DNA of 64,000 nt. It comes from Coniella vitis. Taxonomy: Eukaryota; Ascomycota; Sordariomycetes; Diaporthales; Schizoparmaceae. Positions 11,350-21,195 of the stretch are shown one piece after another. Within the stretch, counting starts at the first letter, position 1; each line of letters starts with the position of its first letter. The DNA is taken from assembly GCA_011317545.1 (NCBI GenBank), contig WUJK01000002.1:2170001-2234000 (forward strand), in the 5' to 3' direction. A program made the position numbers and the translations under genes. The notes beneath the pieces were generated by a model. It searched no databases and was not told the DNA's origin. It was given only the letters and a program-made list of their open reading frames with translations.

Positions 11350-14300
11350 ATGTCGCTCTCTACGTCTGGAGATGCCGCACTATCGGTACCGGTGAGCTCG
11401 CCTCACGGCGCTGAGGTGCCTGTACCGGTACCACTGCCAGAGTCAGTGCCAGAGCCAGCGTTGGGCCAGGGCAAGGATGGCGAGCTCAAAACGTGGAGGC
11501 AGGCACACGATGGCCCGCTGCACAATGGCAGTGGATGCAGCGTGGCCGACTTGCAGGGCCAGGAGCAACAGGTCCCTGGCCGAACGAGGCTGCCTGTTAC
11601 TGCAGCGGCAGTAGCAGCAGCAGCAGGACCAGAAGATGCCAGAGCGCGAGTTGCTTCGTCGACTCCGGCCTCCCCTGTACCTAGCATCGAGACCTATGTC
11701 ACTTCAGATCTCATCAATGATAAATGGCCCAGGGGATCTGCCTCTGCTCCTGTCTCTGTTTCTGCTTCTGTCGTCCCGAAAAGGCCACATGGGCCCTCCT
11801 TGCTGACCCAGCAACTCGCAGAAGCTCGTGGCATTCCCCCTCCTGTCACTGGCCAATTCCTCGACTCATCCCATTCCAGCGCTCGCATACCCCAGTCCTT
11901 GTGCGACCCTCTAACCTCTGGTCGCCCGCTCCCCGACCTCGCCAGTGACTCGCGCAACGATACAAAATCGCCCAAACACCCCTCCACCGATACTTCTCTA
12001 CCACACCTTGATGAAGACGACGATGGAAGCTCCCTGACCCCCAGAGCCTCACCGCGGGCCATCGCAATGGCCACCACCGCCGCTGTCTCGACCATCTCAC
12101 TCCCTCTCCGCACACTCGATACCGTCCTTCCCCATACTTTGGATACCTCGGAAGTCGGCCACGAGGTCGCCGCTTCACGGCTTGGGAGCCCTAGGGATGC
12201 CTTTCTCACCGGAGGCCGGGGCATGTCCCTAGACCATCCTGACGGCAGTCCTAGGCCCCGTGGGCCTGTCTCTCCCAATCGAACATTTTCTGACGCTTCA
12301 GCAGCCTCGAATGCCACAGCTGCCTCTTTTTCAGACCGTGGCCTCTCGCTGTCCGGTGGTAGCAGGACTGACGTCGACCCTGCCACTACCGACTTGAAAT
12401 CTCCTACGCGCCCTTGGAAGCCTGATCATCGTGTATCTATGGGGCCTGAAAAGGCTTGGTCGATTGGCTCGGACGATCTGAACAATGCACAAGACGGTCA
12501 GGTTGAAAAAGCCATTGCTGAGGTATTGGCAGGAGTAGAGCCGAATGCGCGCAGCCGCAAGGCAAGCCACAGTCTACGTTTCTTTAAGGAAGGATTACCA
12601 GAGGCAAGCATCAAGAAGAAGGAATCACGACTAGGTCTCAAAGACAAGCTCAGAGCATCCGACGATGTGTTTTATGATGAACCTGCCCATGGTGATGACC
12701 ATACCAAAAGCCTTCAGCCCTCTCCACATGCCAAGGGCGACACGCCGGGACGTTTGAAGCGTACAAAGACTCTTCCACTCCCCATAGCCACCAACGAGTC
12801 TCAGCCACCTGCCAAAGAGACCATGGACTATTTCCAGATTACCCCGGGATATCGGCAGCACCCAACCTCGCCAACCCGAGACCAGCCACCTCGACACCCC
12901 ATATCTCCTGTACACGAGGTGTCGACTACCACAGCATCACAAGAGGACAATGGCAAACACGAGAGTGTGGTAACTGCGCATGTGGAGGATGGTGAGCTCT
13001 CAGGAGAAGAGAAAATATCATCGGCCGTCTTTGTGCCTCACAAGGGACCCCCGGGGGTTCCAGAGGGCTTGGATGAATCAGAGGTGGATATGAGTGATGT
13101 CGCCAAGCCATCTGCCAGAGGCGACCACGGATCTGCGTGGCTTGTAAAAGCCGACGAGCCAGAAGCTGACGAGCCAGATACTGACCAAGTACAAAGGGAC
13201 GTTCAAGTCCCCGCAATCGGTGATCATGATTTCCTTCGGTCTACACAAGGTGTTGTGGGTGAGGTTATACAAATCCATGCAACTTCTGAGCACTCAAAGA
13301 CTACTGGCCATGGTGGGACTAGGGATGTATCGCCTCAATACTCGCAGGTCGCGTCTCCAGGCTACAGCGACCATGTCCACGATCACCAAGTAGATCCCAA
13401 CCAGCCTCTTGATGCTATTGAGCTTGTCCCTTATCGGCACCAGGTTGGTGGGCATACGACGCTCTGGCGGTTTTCAAGACGGGCTGTGTGCAAGCAACTT
13501 AACAATCGAGAGAATGAATTCTACGAACAAATCGAGAAGAACCATAGGGATCTCTTGCCTTTTTTGCCGAGGTACGTGCCTCCCCTCCCACCATCTCACG
13601 CTGCAAACACTATTGATGTGACTGCCGCTCTTGCGTGTTGCCTTGCGTCGGGACTTGAACTGATCAGGACATCTAGATATATCGGCGTGCTCAATGTCAC
13701 CTTTTCAAAACAGCCACGCAGAAAGTCCATCGTTAAGAAGGACACTAATATACCATCTGAGCCAAAGACCGCTGGGGAGGTGGAACAGGGATCTACGGAC
13801 ACGAACGGCGTGGCAAACCAAGAAATCATTCCGAGCACGACTGGAAATATTCCTCAGCTGGATTCCCAGCCTAGACTCATCAGCCAATCCATGCAAGCAG
13901 CATCTGAATCGATCCCTACAGTCACGTTCTTGGATAATCAGCATATTCTGCCTCGAAGTTTGCTCCAACCCGCTGTGAAGGCAGCTCATTATCTGGATCG
14001 TGGTCGCAGCTCGTCGGTCTCTGTTCCGGCATCTCATTACCTTATGGATGAGGTTACCCCTTCCCACGTGACCGCACGACCAAGCCTTGAGGATCGACAT
14101 GCCAACAGTTGGGGTACTACCATGGTCAACAAGAAGCTCCGCCATGAAGTCTTCAGTGATGCTTTCCTGAAGCAGCCAATCAACGTTCAGAGGCACAAAA
14201 AGGCCCATCAGCGTCCGATCTCCCGTAAGACGCTTGGCCGGCTGCTGCGGCCCTCGAGCTCTGATCATGGCATGAGCAGGTCTGATAACGACATTGAAAA

Positions 14301-15594
14301 GTTATCGCAGTCGGATCCGAGCTTGCGTATGTTGCCTCGCCTTCACCAAAAAACGCAGAGTGACCTAGGGCTGTCAGCTGCGTCTAGTGAGACGTGTGTA
14401 GAGGATCCCAACGATGTTACTGGCACCAGCGCCCCCGAGCCCGACATCTTGACCGAAGTCATGACTCCTCAGCGCAAAAAGCGACGTCATTCTGGCAGCG
14501 CTCTGCGCACGAGGCCCATGGATGTTTCGGAGTCAAGAGGCGAGTTGCGTTACTGGGAAGAGCCTGACGAAGCAGGCTACAAGGGCGACCATGAAGACAT
14601 GAGTGAGCCTGCACCAACTGTGGATGAGCCTCCCCCTCCACCCGCTCAGAGCTTCAACGGCGCGCCTGAGTCGAAGGATGTGGAGCATTCCATGGCCCTC
14701 TCGAGCTACGCGTCCCCTGTCACTTCCGTGGCAACAAGTCCTACGAGCGAGTTCAAGAGGATTCCCAGGCCCGTGAACCCTAAAGAGGCACAGGTCCAGC
14801 GTGACTCTCGGGTCTCGTACTTCTTGTTGTTGGAAGATTTGACAGCAGGCATGAAGAAGCCATGCATTATGGATCTCAAGATGGGCACCAGGCAATATGG
14901 GGTGGATGCCACCGCCAAGAAGCAAAAGTCGCAGCAGCGTAAATGCGCTCAAACAACGTCTCGAGAGCTCGGCGTACGAGTCTGCGGGCTTCAGGTGTGG
15001 GATGCCAAGTTGGAGGAATACGTCTTTCGGGACAAATACTACGGTCGCAGCTTGAAGGCTGGCTCAGAGTTTCAAGAAGCGCTGACGCGGTTTCTATATG
15101 ACGGCAAGGATCGATCAAGCATTCTGAGGCACATCCCGACCGTCTTGCAGAAGCTCAGCAAGTTGGAGGTGATTGCACGCAGACTGCGCGGCTACCGCTT
15201 CTATGCTGCCAGCCTCCTTGTCACATACGACGGCGACCAGTCCAACCAAGACGGCTACGACACAGCAGTTGAAGATTCCACGACCGACTTTGCAACGGAT
15301 ACAGAGGAGGCCACTCAAGTCCGCAAGCGCAAGAACAAGCGTGAGATCGACTTCAAGATTGCCGATTTTGCAAATAGCCTGACACCCCAGGACGTTGCCA
15401 AAGACAAGTCCTGCCCGCCCCAACACCCTGACGAACCAGACCGGGGCTTCCTCAAGGGCTTGCGCAGTTTGCGCAGATACTTTCTCAAGATCCAGCAGGA
15501 TACGCGTGCCGAGCTTGGTTTATCGGCTGCACAGCGAAATGCTGATTACGATCCGGAACTGGACGTGTCCGATACGGAATCAGTGAGCGAGTGA
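11350..15594 (+). CDS. KCS1: Inositol hexakisphosphate/inositol polyphosphate kinase Kcs1
   Basis: Makes inositol pyrophosphates from IP6/IP5, which signal phosphate status and stress. The catalytic region is at the C-terminus: FLLLEDLTAGMKKPCIMDLKMG holds the family PxxxDxKxG motif (P1136, D1140, K1142, G1144 after splicing), followed by GLQVWD, the SLL motif in AASLLVTYDG, and IDFKIADFA. A conserved upstream block, VGGHTTLWRFSRRAVCKQLNNRENEFYE, leads to LLPFLPRYIGVLNVTF. That block is interrupted by an intron at 13572-13676 (GTACGT..CTGAT..TAG, 105 bp). Because it is divisible by three and lacks a stop, the frame reads through it. Joining 13571 to 13677 restores PRYIGVLNVTF and gives about 1379 residues. 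The N-terminal 650 residues are disordered. I chose the ATG at 11350 because upstream sequence looks like leader; 10843 is the alternative. Confidence 0.92.
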   Translation: MSLSTSGDAALSVPVSSPHGAEVPVPVPLPESVPEPALGQGKDGELKTWRQAHDGPLHNGSGCSVADLQGQEQQVPGRTRLPVTAAAVAAAAGPEDARARVASSTPASPVPSIETYVTSDLINDKWPRGSASAPVSVSASVVPKRPHGPSLLTQQLAEARGIPPPVTGQFLDSSHSSARIPQSLCDPLTSGRPLPDLASDSRNDTKSPKHPSTDTSLPHLDEDDDGSSLTPRASPRAIAMATTAAVSTISLPLRTLDTVLPHTLDTSEVGHEVAASRLGSPRDAFLTGGRGMSLDHPDGSPRPRGPVSPNRTFSDASAASNATAASFSDRGLSLSGGSRTDVDPATTDLKSPTRPWKPDHRVSMGPEKAWSIGSDDLNNAQDGQVEKAIAEVLAGVEPNARSRKASHSLRFFKEGLPEASIKKKESRLGLKDKLRASDDVFYDEPAHGDDHTKSLQPSPHAKGDTPGRLKRTKTLPLPIATNESQPPAKETMDYFQITPGYRQHPTSPTRDQPPRHPISPVHEVSTTTASQEDNGKHESVVTAHVEDGELSGEEKISSAVFVPHKGPPGVPEGLDESEVDMSDVAKPSARGDHGSAWLVKADEPEADEPDTDQVQRDVQVPAIGDHDFLRSTQGVVGEVIQIHATSEHSKTTGHGGTRDVSPQYSQVASPGYSDHVHDHQVDPNQPLDAIELVPYRHQVGGHTTLWRFSRRAVCKQLNNRENEFYEQIEKNHRDLLPFLPRYVPPLPPSHAANTIDVTAALACCLASGLELIRTSRYIGVLNVTFSKQPRRKSIVKKDTNIPSEPKTAGEVEQGSTDTNGVANQEIIPSTTGNIPQLDSQPRLISQSMQAASESIPTVTFLDNQHILPRSLLQPAVKAAHYLDRGRSSSVSVPASHYLMDEVTPSHVTARPSLEDRHANSWGTTMVNKKLRHEVFSDAFLKQPINVQRHKKAHQRPISRKTLGRLLRPSSSDHGMSRSDNDIEKLSQSDPSLRMLPRLHQKTQSDLGLSAASSETCVEDPNDVTGTSAPEPDILTEVMTPQRKKRRHSGSALRTRPMDVSESRGELRYWEEPDEAGYKGDHEDMSEPAPTVDEPPPPPAQSFNGAPESKDVEHSMALSSYASPVTSVATSPTSEFKRIPRPVNPKEAQVQRDSRVSYFLLLEDLTAGMKKPCIMDLKMGTRQYGVDATAKKQKSQQRKCAQTTSRELGVRVCGLQVWDAKLEEYVFRDKYYGRSLKAGSEFQEALTRFLYDGKDRSSILRHIPTVLQKLSKLEVIARRLRGYRFYAASLLVTYDGDQSNQDGYDTAVEDSTTDFATDTEEATQVRKRKNKREIDFKIADFANSLTPQDVAKDKSCPPQHPDEPDRGFLKGLRSLRRYFLKIQQDTRAELGLSAAQRNADYDPELDVSDTESVSE

Positions 15595-16485
15595 GCGATG
15601 ATTGGATGTTTGCAGACCCTTCTTCTTCTTCTTTCTTTCTGCCTCTTATTCCAAGGGTTTCTTATTGTTGTTTGCACTAGAGCGGCGCGCCAAAATCGTT
15701 TTATCGAGGCTCTGTTTATGGTCCTTTCTTTTATGCTAATTTCCCTTTATGGAGCACGGAGGCATCTTTGCATTTGCTGCGGATTGACGGTTGTATACCT
15801 TCTTGTTACTTTTCCTTTTCTCCTTCATTCGGCGTGGATCTTCGCTTTAGTGCTGGCAAATCGGCGTCAACCAGATTGGACCATTCACAAGAAGGGGAAA
15901 CAAACAGAAATTCCAATCAGAGTTCTTTTTTTTTATTTGACGGAATTGGGGACTCAGCGAATAGGATCGGGTCGAAAAAAGCCACTTAAATACAAACAAT
16001 TGATACCAATGATACCAAGACATTAAAGCGATGATGGGCAGGCAGCGTAGTGAATATATGCTGGGTGCCTTCTTTTGAAGTAACGTGGGTGGTGATAATA
16101 TGGTATTTCCGTGCTTGACAACAGCTGTGTGTTTCTGAAAAGGATGACTACATTTTTACTGATATTGAAAGTCCTCTCTCTACTTGAACGGCATGTGCCA
16201 TCCGCTCGCTATCGATGAGCAGGACGACGGCGTGGATTGACGGAATCGTCATGCTTGATACGCCGCTTTTTACACCGGATATATATTCTTAACTCTTCTT
16301 CCTTTGTAGTTTATATGCATTCCCGTCACTTGGTCTCGTCTCTGCTGATTGGCACCCCGACCATATATATTCATCTGCAATGCTGTGCTCGCTTAGATAC
16401 ATGTTACAAAAGAAGTCAAAAGTGCCAGTGATTTCCATTGAAATGCTTTGCAAAACAATTCATCCATTCATGATAGTCCCAATAA
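15595..16485. other. Convergent 3' regions of KCS1 and the crotonase gene
   Basis: T-rich sequence between two converging genes. A 142-residue hydrophobic open frame starts 4 nt after the KCS1 stop (15598), but its composition is what a T-rich 3' UTR gives. Nothing else is supported. Confidence 0.5.
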
Positions 16486-17382
16486 TCACAATTTAGCCTT
16501 CTCACCACCACAACCACCACCACCACCATGATTTACCCGTAACCACTCCTCGACCTCCTTCTTCCCCCTCGCCTTCCTCCTCTGCTCACTCATCACCCAC
16601 CCGCGGTCCTTGATCTCCTCACGTGCATGATTCTCCAACAAATCCACACATTCGCGATACATTTCCATCTTCAGCAACCCATACACGCCCGTCCGGCCCC
16701 TCTCCGTCAACTTTCTCTGCTCAACCAGCTGCACCACCTCGTCCCACCCCCCCGCAACATCCACAATGCCCACCTGCGCCGCCTCGGCCCCGCCAAAGCG
16801 CTTCGCCTCGAGCACCATCTCGCGGTACGTCCTGGGGTCGGGGACCTTGCTCCGGAAGATGCCGCTCATGGCCGGCTTCAGCGGGGCGCCGAACTCGAGC
16901 TCGTTGAGACAGGCGAACCCGCGCGTGGCGTTCATGACGCGGTAGTCGTGGTGCATGGCGAGCATGAGGCCGCCCGCAAAGGCGTGCCCGTTGAGCCACG
17001 CGACGGTCGGCATGGGGAAGGCCAAGAAGCGCCGGTAGAGGGCCCAGAGCGCGCCGGCCCAGTAGGCCTCGCCGTGCGCGACGGCGTGCACGAGGTCGAG
17101 GCCGTTGGAGTAGAACTTGGGCAGGGCCGAGGTGGTGATGACGACGCCCGGGCGCGCGGCTGTGAGCGGGGAGAACTCGATGAGGTCGAGGGCGCGGAGG
17201 AGGGCGTGGCAAAAGGGGGTTGTGAGGCGGTTGTCTGGTGGCGAGGAGAGGGTGAGGAGGTAGTGGCTTGGGAGAGGCTCAGTGACGGTGATTGTGCCGC
17301 CTTGGTGGGCTTCGATGGGTGGGATGGGGATGGTGAAGAGGTGTTTGCCCGGTGGAGGAGCGGAGGAGGACGAGGAGGTCAT
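16486..17382 (-). CDS. Peroxisomal enoyl-CoA hydratase/isomerase family protein (delta3-delta2-enoyl-CoA isomerase-like)
   Basis: A crotonase-fold protein of 298 residues. The first real ATG is at 17382; the frame extends upstream only through a TTG. Core motifs are KFYSNGLDL (substrate pocket and first oxyanion strand), PMPTVAWLNGHAFAGGLMLAMHHDYRVM (second oxyanion loop, GHAFAGG) and RGFACLNELEFGAPL, where the conserved Glu of NELEFG fits the isomerase catalytic position. These resemble plant and fungal peroxisomal delta3-delta2-enoyl-CoA isomerases used in beta-oxidation of unsaturated fatty acids. The protein ends in AKL, a type 1 peroxisomal targeting signal, after a Gly/His-rich linker. 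It is intronless and convergent with KCS1. Isomerase versus hydratase activity is inferred; the family and the targeting signal are clear. Confidence 0.85.
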   Translation of the reverse strand: MTSSSSSAPPPGKHLFTIPIPPIEAHQGGTITVTEPLPSHYLLTLSSPPDNRLTTPFCHALLRALDLIEFSPLTAARPGVVITTSALPKFYSNGLDLVHAVAHGEAYWAGALWALYRRFLAFPMPTVAWLNGHAFAGGLMLAMHHDYRVMNATRGFACLNELEFGAPLKPAMSGIFRSKVPDPRTYREMVLEAKRFGGAEAAQVGIVDVAGGWDEVVQLVEQRKLTERGRTGVYGLLKMEMYRECVDLLENHAREEIKDRGWVMSEQRRKARGKKEVEEWLRVNHGGGGGCGGEKAKL

Positions 17383-18283
17383 TGCGAAGTATGGTTCTTT
17401 TTTGTGCGCGTGTCTTCTTTTGTTCAATACAATTAATTTGGAGGGTTCCAGGTATATATGATTGTATTATAATGTAGGATTGCAAGCGAAGAGAAGGCAA
17501 ATGGTGCGTTGAAGGGGGATTCTTCTGTTTGCTTTCCCGGGATACGCTGGCTATGTGTATGTGTTGGTCGGTCACTCGGCTGAGCGATTGGGACCTCGGC
17601 ATCTGATTGCCTTATCCTTCTTGGCTCTGTTCCTTTCTTCAGCCTCGTGACTCGGCTGCTTATGTCAGCGGGCTGTTTACATACTACTATGCATAGTAGT
17701 AGCTCATGGGTGCAAGACCATCAACCGCTCGCTACAGACCGCGGCCTCGTCAATCCCTCTGATCTCTGCAATGGCCATCCCGAGAAGAGGGAGAAAGGAA
17801 AGAGAGGGACGGACAGGCTCGCGCTTGGAACACAAAGCCAAAGCAAAGGCAACGTCGACAGGCTCAATGTCAGCAGCAAGAGCTATAGTACTTCGCTGGC
17901 GCAAGGGAACCAAAGAAATCGAACGCTTTCACAGGAGCCGCCAAGTTCATCTCTCCATCTTCTAGCCATGAGCTCCACTTGCAAATTGTTGTACCCAAAC
18001 AAAGACACACAGGAGCATGGACCAATGCCTCGAGCAGACCATATACCGAGGAAAGGGACTGAACCAAAAAAGGAAAAGACAGGAAAAGGGAACAGAGGAA
18101 CACACACTTTAGTTGAAAGAGAGGAATAAAAATGATAAGCCTTCGCTGTGTATTTCTAACCCATCGCTCAGCAGAGGTGGAAAGGGAAGACAAAATTTGT
18201 ATGTCCGTTTCGAAGTCATCGATTCGTTTGGTACCAATGCAAGTACCATCATCCATTTGGGTTGCTCCTCGCTCGTTCGTCTC
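17383..18283. promoter_or_regulatory. Upstream region of the crotonase gene / 3' region of ATG27
   Basis: About 900 bp. It contains a perfect 20-bp palindrome at 17682-17701, 300 bp upstream of the crotonase start. Several open frames on both strands lack protein-like features. Confidence 0.45.
17682..17701. repeat. Perfect 20-bp palindrome
   Basis: TACTACTATGCATAGTAGTA is identical to its own reverse complement. It contains the CATAGTA core that recurs through the intergenic regions of this window. Confidence 0.9.
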
Positions 18284-19656
18284 TTATACAGCTGCATAGC
18301 CGCCCCTGGATCCGGTTCCCTGAACCGTGTTGAGCACCCGTCTCGTCCAGTCCTGGAGCAGGTAAGGAATATCGCGGATGGTGTCGCCGTGAGGAAGCAG
18401 GTCCCAGCCGCGCGCACCGTACCGCGTGTAGTTGAGCCACGAGCCGAAGATGAGGTACGCAGCGATACCCAGAAAGATGCTAGAGAATGGTGTCCAAGTC
18501 AGTCTCAAATGGTCACTTCTTTTCATGCACTGTTCTGCGGAAGAAGAAGAGAAAAAGAAGGAAAGGAGGAACGAGAAAGAAGGAGAGAAAACCCACATAA
18601 TAAACATCCAAGTAAAGAATCCCCAGTGTTCGCGTCGCCCGGAGTTGCCATTATCAGCTTCCGATTCACAAGCAAACTTGGTGTGCCACGTCAGCCTTAA
18701 CACATCGACTGTGGCGTCGTCTGCCAGCGGTCCGTAGCTGTCAAAGATCAAAGCTGAGTCTTCCTTGAGCAACTGCCGCTCCGTCGTATCCACCGGTCCG
18801 CCATCACCACCATCATTACCGCCTTCCTCAGCAGCAGCGGCGCCGCCTTCCCCGCCCTCCTTGGGGTCTGTCTCCTCGATTGGGCCCGGCTCGTATCCGT
18901 CCTTGCTCGTGTCCCACTCGCCCTCCGTGCCGATCTTGTCTGGGTCGCATACCATTTCAATAATGGCGCGCTGTTCCCTGCCATTCGAGGTAAGCGGCCG
19001 GCGGCCACCAAACATGGCAATGCGCACGCCTTCTTTCTTTGCGTCCGACGTGGATTCCGACGTCCTCAGCCGCGTGATCCTGGCGTCAAGTCCGCGCGAC
19101 ACGCCATGGTTTTGCAGGTCGCCTGCAATCGAGTCGACTTCGAATACCTCGAATTCTTGTTGTTCAGGCCTCCGGCCACGCTTGATGCCACATACTATAA
19201 GACTCCCCGCAATCATGTCAGTAAACCATGACACCTGACGCAATAGCTTCCGGCTTCTGCGCCTATTGTCCCGTCTTCTTCCCCTTTCCATTCTCTACAG
19301 ACCCAAACAGGCAGACTGAAACGTCTTTCCACACACATACCTCTTGCACCATTCGGACAGCTCTCATCCGCCGGTCCTTCCTTCTTGAGCGGCGCACACA
19401 GGTCGAGGGTATACGTCGTGTTGACAAACTGCCACGGCTGCGGCTCCTGTTTTTGCCACGTGACGACCGAGTGCGGCCCGCGCAGCTCCGAAAAATCCCA
19501 TCTTTGTCCGCCATCTTGTAGCGCGTCGCAGTGGAGCATGGCTGAGGCGGGTGTGGCCAGCAGGGCGAAGGAAAGGAAGGCCGTAATTGTGGCAGCAGAG
19601 GAGGGACAAGAGGCAGGCTTGCGAGCCGTTGGTCGTCTTGGTGATGGGAGCTTCAT
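18284..19656 (-). CDS. ATG27: Autophagy-related membrane protein Atg27
   Basis: Type I membrane protein that cycles between Golgi, endosome/vacuole and Atg9 vesicles. Three exons: 19656-19341, 19194-18597 and 18479-18284. Introns are 19195-19340 (146 bp, GTATGT, branch CTGAC) and 18480-18596 (117 bp, GTGGGT..TAG). The product is 369 residues. Residues 1-40 form a signal peptide with a hydrophobic ITAFLSFALLATPASA core. The lumenal part begins HCDALQDGGQRWDFSEL and has the Cys pattern of the Atg27 MRH-like domain, with an acidic Gly/Glu linker. The transmembrane helix WMFIIIFLGIAAYLIFGSW is assembled across the second junction. The cytosolic tail ends YAAV, matching the YxxPhi sorting signal of yeast Atg27 (YSAV). 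The 117-bp intron is in frame without a stop, so naive translation inserts 39 residues into the membrane helix. Confidence 0.9.
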
Positions 19657-21195
19657 TGTTGGTTTTGCTGCGATGGTGGGCTGAGATGGGTGATTGGGAG
19701 AGGTCAATTGCAGAGTAGCTACCGTGAGCTGTGCCTTGTTCGCGGTCGTCGTGTCTTCTGGTCTGCGTTTATCGGTGGTGATCAAGAGGAGCTCTAGGTT
19801 CGTTTTTCGGAATGATAGCAGTAGGGTCGGGTTATTGTTTGCCTAACAACCACGTAACCTTCCCGGCTCAAGTAAGAAGCTGTAACGTGGGGCACAATAA
19901 AGGACCTCGGAGAACGAGTCGTCGTTCAAAATGGGTGACACCGACCGCTTGGGAGAGTGGGAAAAGATGAGAAACTATGATGCAGTCGCAATCGAGGAGC
20001 TGGCTGGCATCTGCAGCAATCAACCGGGGCACGGGCTTGCATCACCAGAAACATCCATCAATCAGCCCAAGACCAGGGCCTGTCTATCTGTCTGTCTGGT
20101 GCAAAGGCCAACCCTGTAAGTGTGCTGTAGTGTACCCTGGCAGCCCTGGCTTGCCTGACAGGCCTATTGCTGCACCGTTTGGTACTGGCTTACATAATGC
20201 ATTACTAGAGAGCTTGTAAATGCTGATGGGTGACGATAAGAGTCTCCACAATGTCTTTAATATAGTACAGGTACCTAGGTAGGTATCACAAGTATACTCC
20301 TTCACAGCGAAGAATATGAGCAGATGAATATGCTGGGCATGGGATGATTGAGTACTTCCAGCTAATATACACTTTAAAAAGATAGCGTGTGTAAAGCACC
20401 CAATTCCATTTTCTAGGCACCAAGCTCAACACGACGCAGAGTGTTATACTTGTATATGCCAGCTGCCGAATTGTTTACATCCAAAGCAAGTAAATCCAGC
20501 TCAAAGTGAACATAACACTTCTCTGCGTGCTGCCGACGCTGTACTGGTAGAGCCGCCCCAAAGAGAAATACAACCCCCCCCACCCCCAAAAAAAAGAAAA
20601 GTGAGGCCATCAACGTTGACCGCCTTTTCCCCAACTGCGCTAAGCCACAAAGGCGTCGTCCATGACGAGGGTCTTCATCCATATAAATAGAAAATGCATT
20701 CGAAACCCCTCAAGTCAATCATCTGTTGACCAAAAGCGCCATCATACCCCCGTTTTGTGGTTTCCAGTTGCAAAAGTGAATGTGCCAGTTCGTGGCAAAG
20801 AGGAGCGGGGAAAAACGAAGAAAGATGAACAAAAGTTAAAAACAACCGCGCAGAGGCCTTTGGGGTATAAACATCTTGAGAGTGAGAAAAACAAGAGCCA
20901 CATGGGGAATTGGAGGGATAAAAAAAATCAAAATAAAAAAAACTGCAATACGTCAAAGCGTAATGATCAAGTTGCCAACGTTTCCCAAGACCCCCAAAAC
21001 CCCTTTCCCTTTCCCTCTTTGCTCTTCGAAACGCCAGTGCGCCTTCCAGCCTAATTATGCATTTCCCTAAGATGTGTGAGAATTGAAGGTTTGGTGTGTG
21101 TTGTGACGCAGAGAAAGAGGCAAACCACGCGGCACTAGAAGAAGACCCTCGTAGGAATTCCTCTGCAAGCTATAATAGCCGCGTAGGCTCGTGTC
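19657..21195. promoter_or_regulatory. Promoter of ATG27 and 3' region of SPT20
   Basis: 1.5 kb with no coding signal. It contains a palindromic TACCTAGGTA near 20273 and a C8 run followed by CA5C/A-rich sequence near 20574-20600. The part near 21195 is A-rich and is probably the SPT20 3' UTR. Confidence 0.4.

Noticed and set aside
10431..11414. 327-residue plus-strand ORF overlapping the KCS1 start
   Set aside because: It is out of frame with KCS1 and made of Pro/Ser/His/Arg-rich sequence from a CT-rich leader.
15598..16026. 142-residue hydrophobic ORF starting 4 nt after the KCS1 stop
   Set aside because: The hydrophobicity follows from T-rich 3' UTR sequence, there is no recognisable motif, and it lies in a convergent gene pair's 3' space.
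16627..17436. 269-residue plus-strand ORF opposite the crotonase gene
   Set aside because: It is a shadow of the minus-strand crotonase, whose motifs and AKL end are clear.
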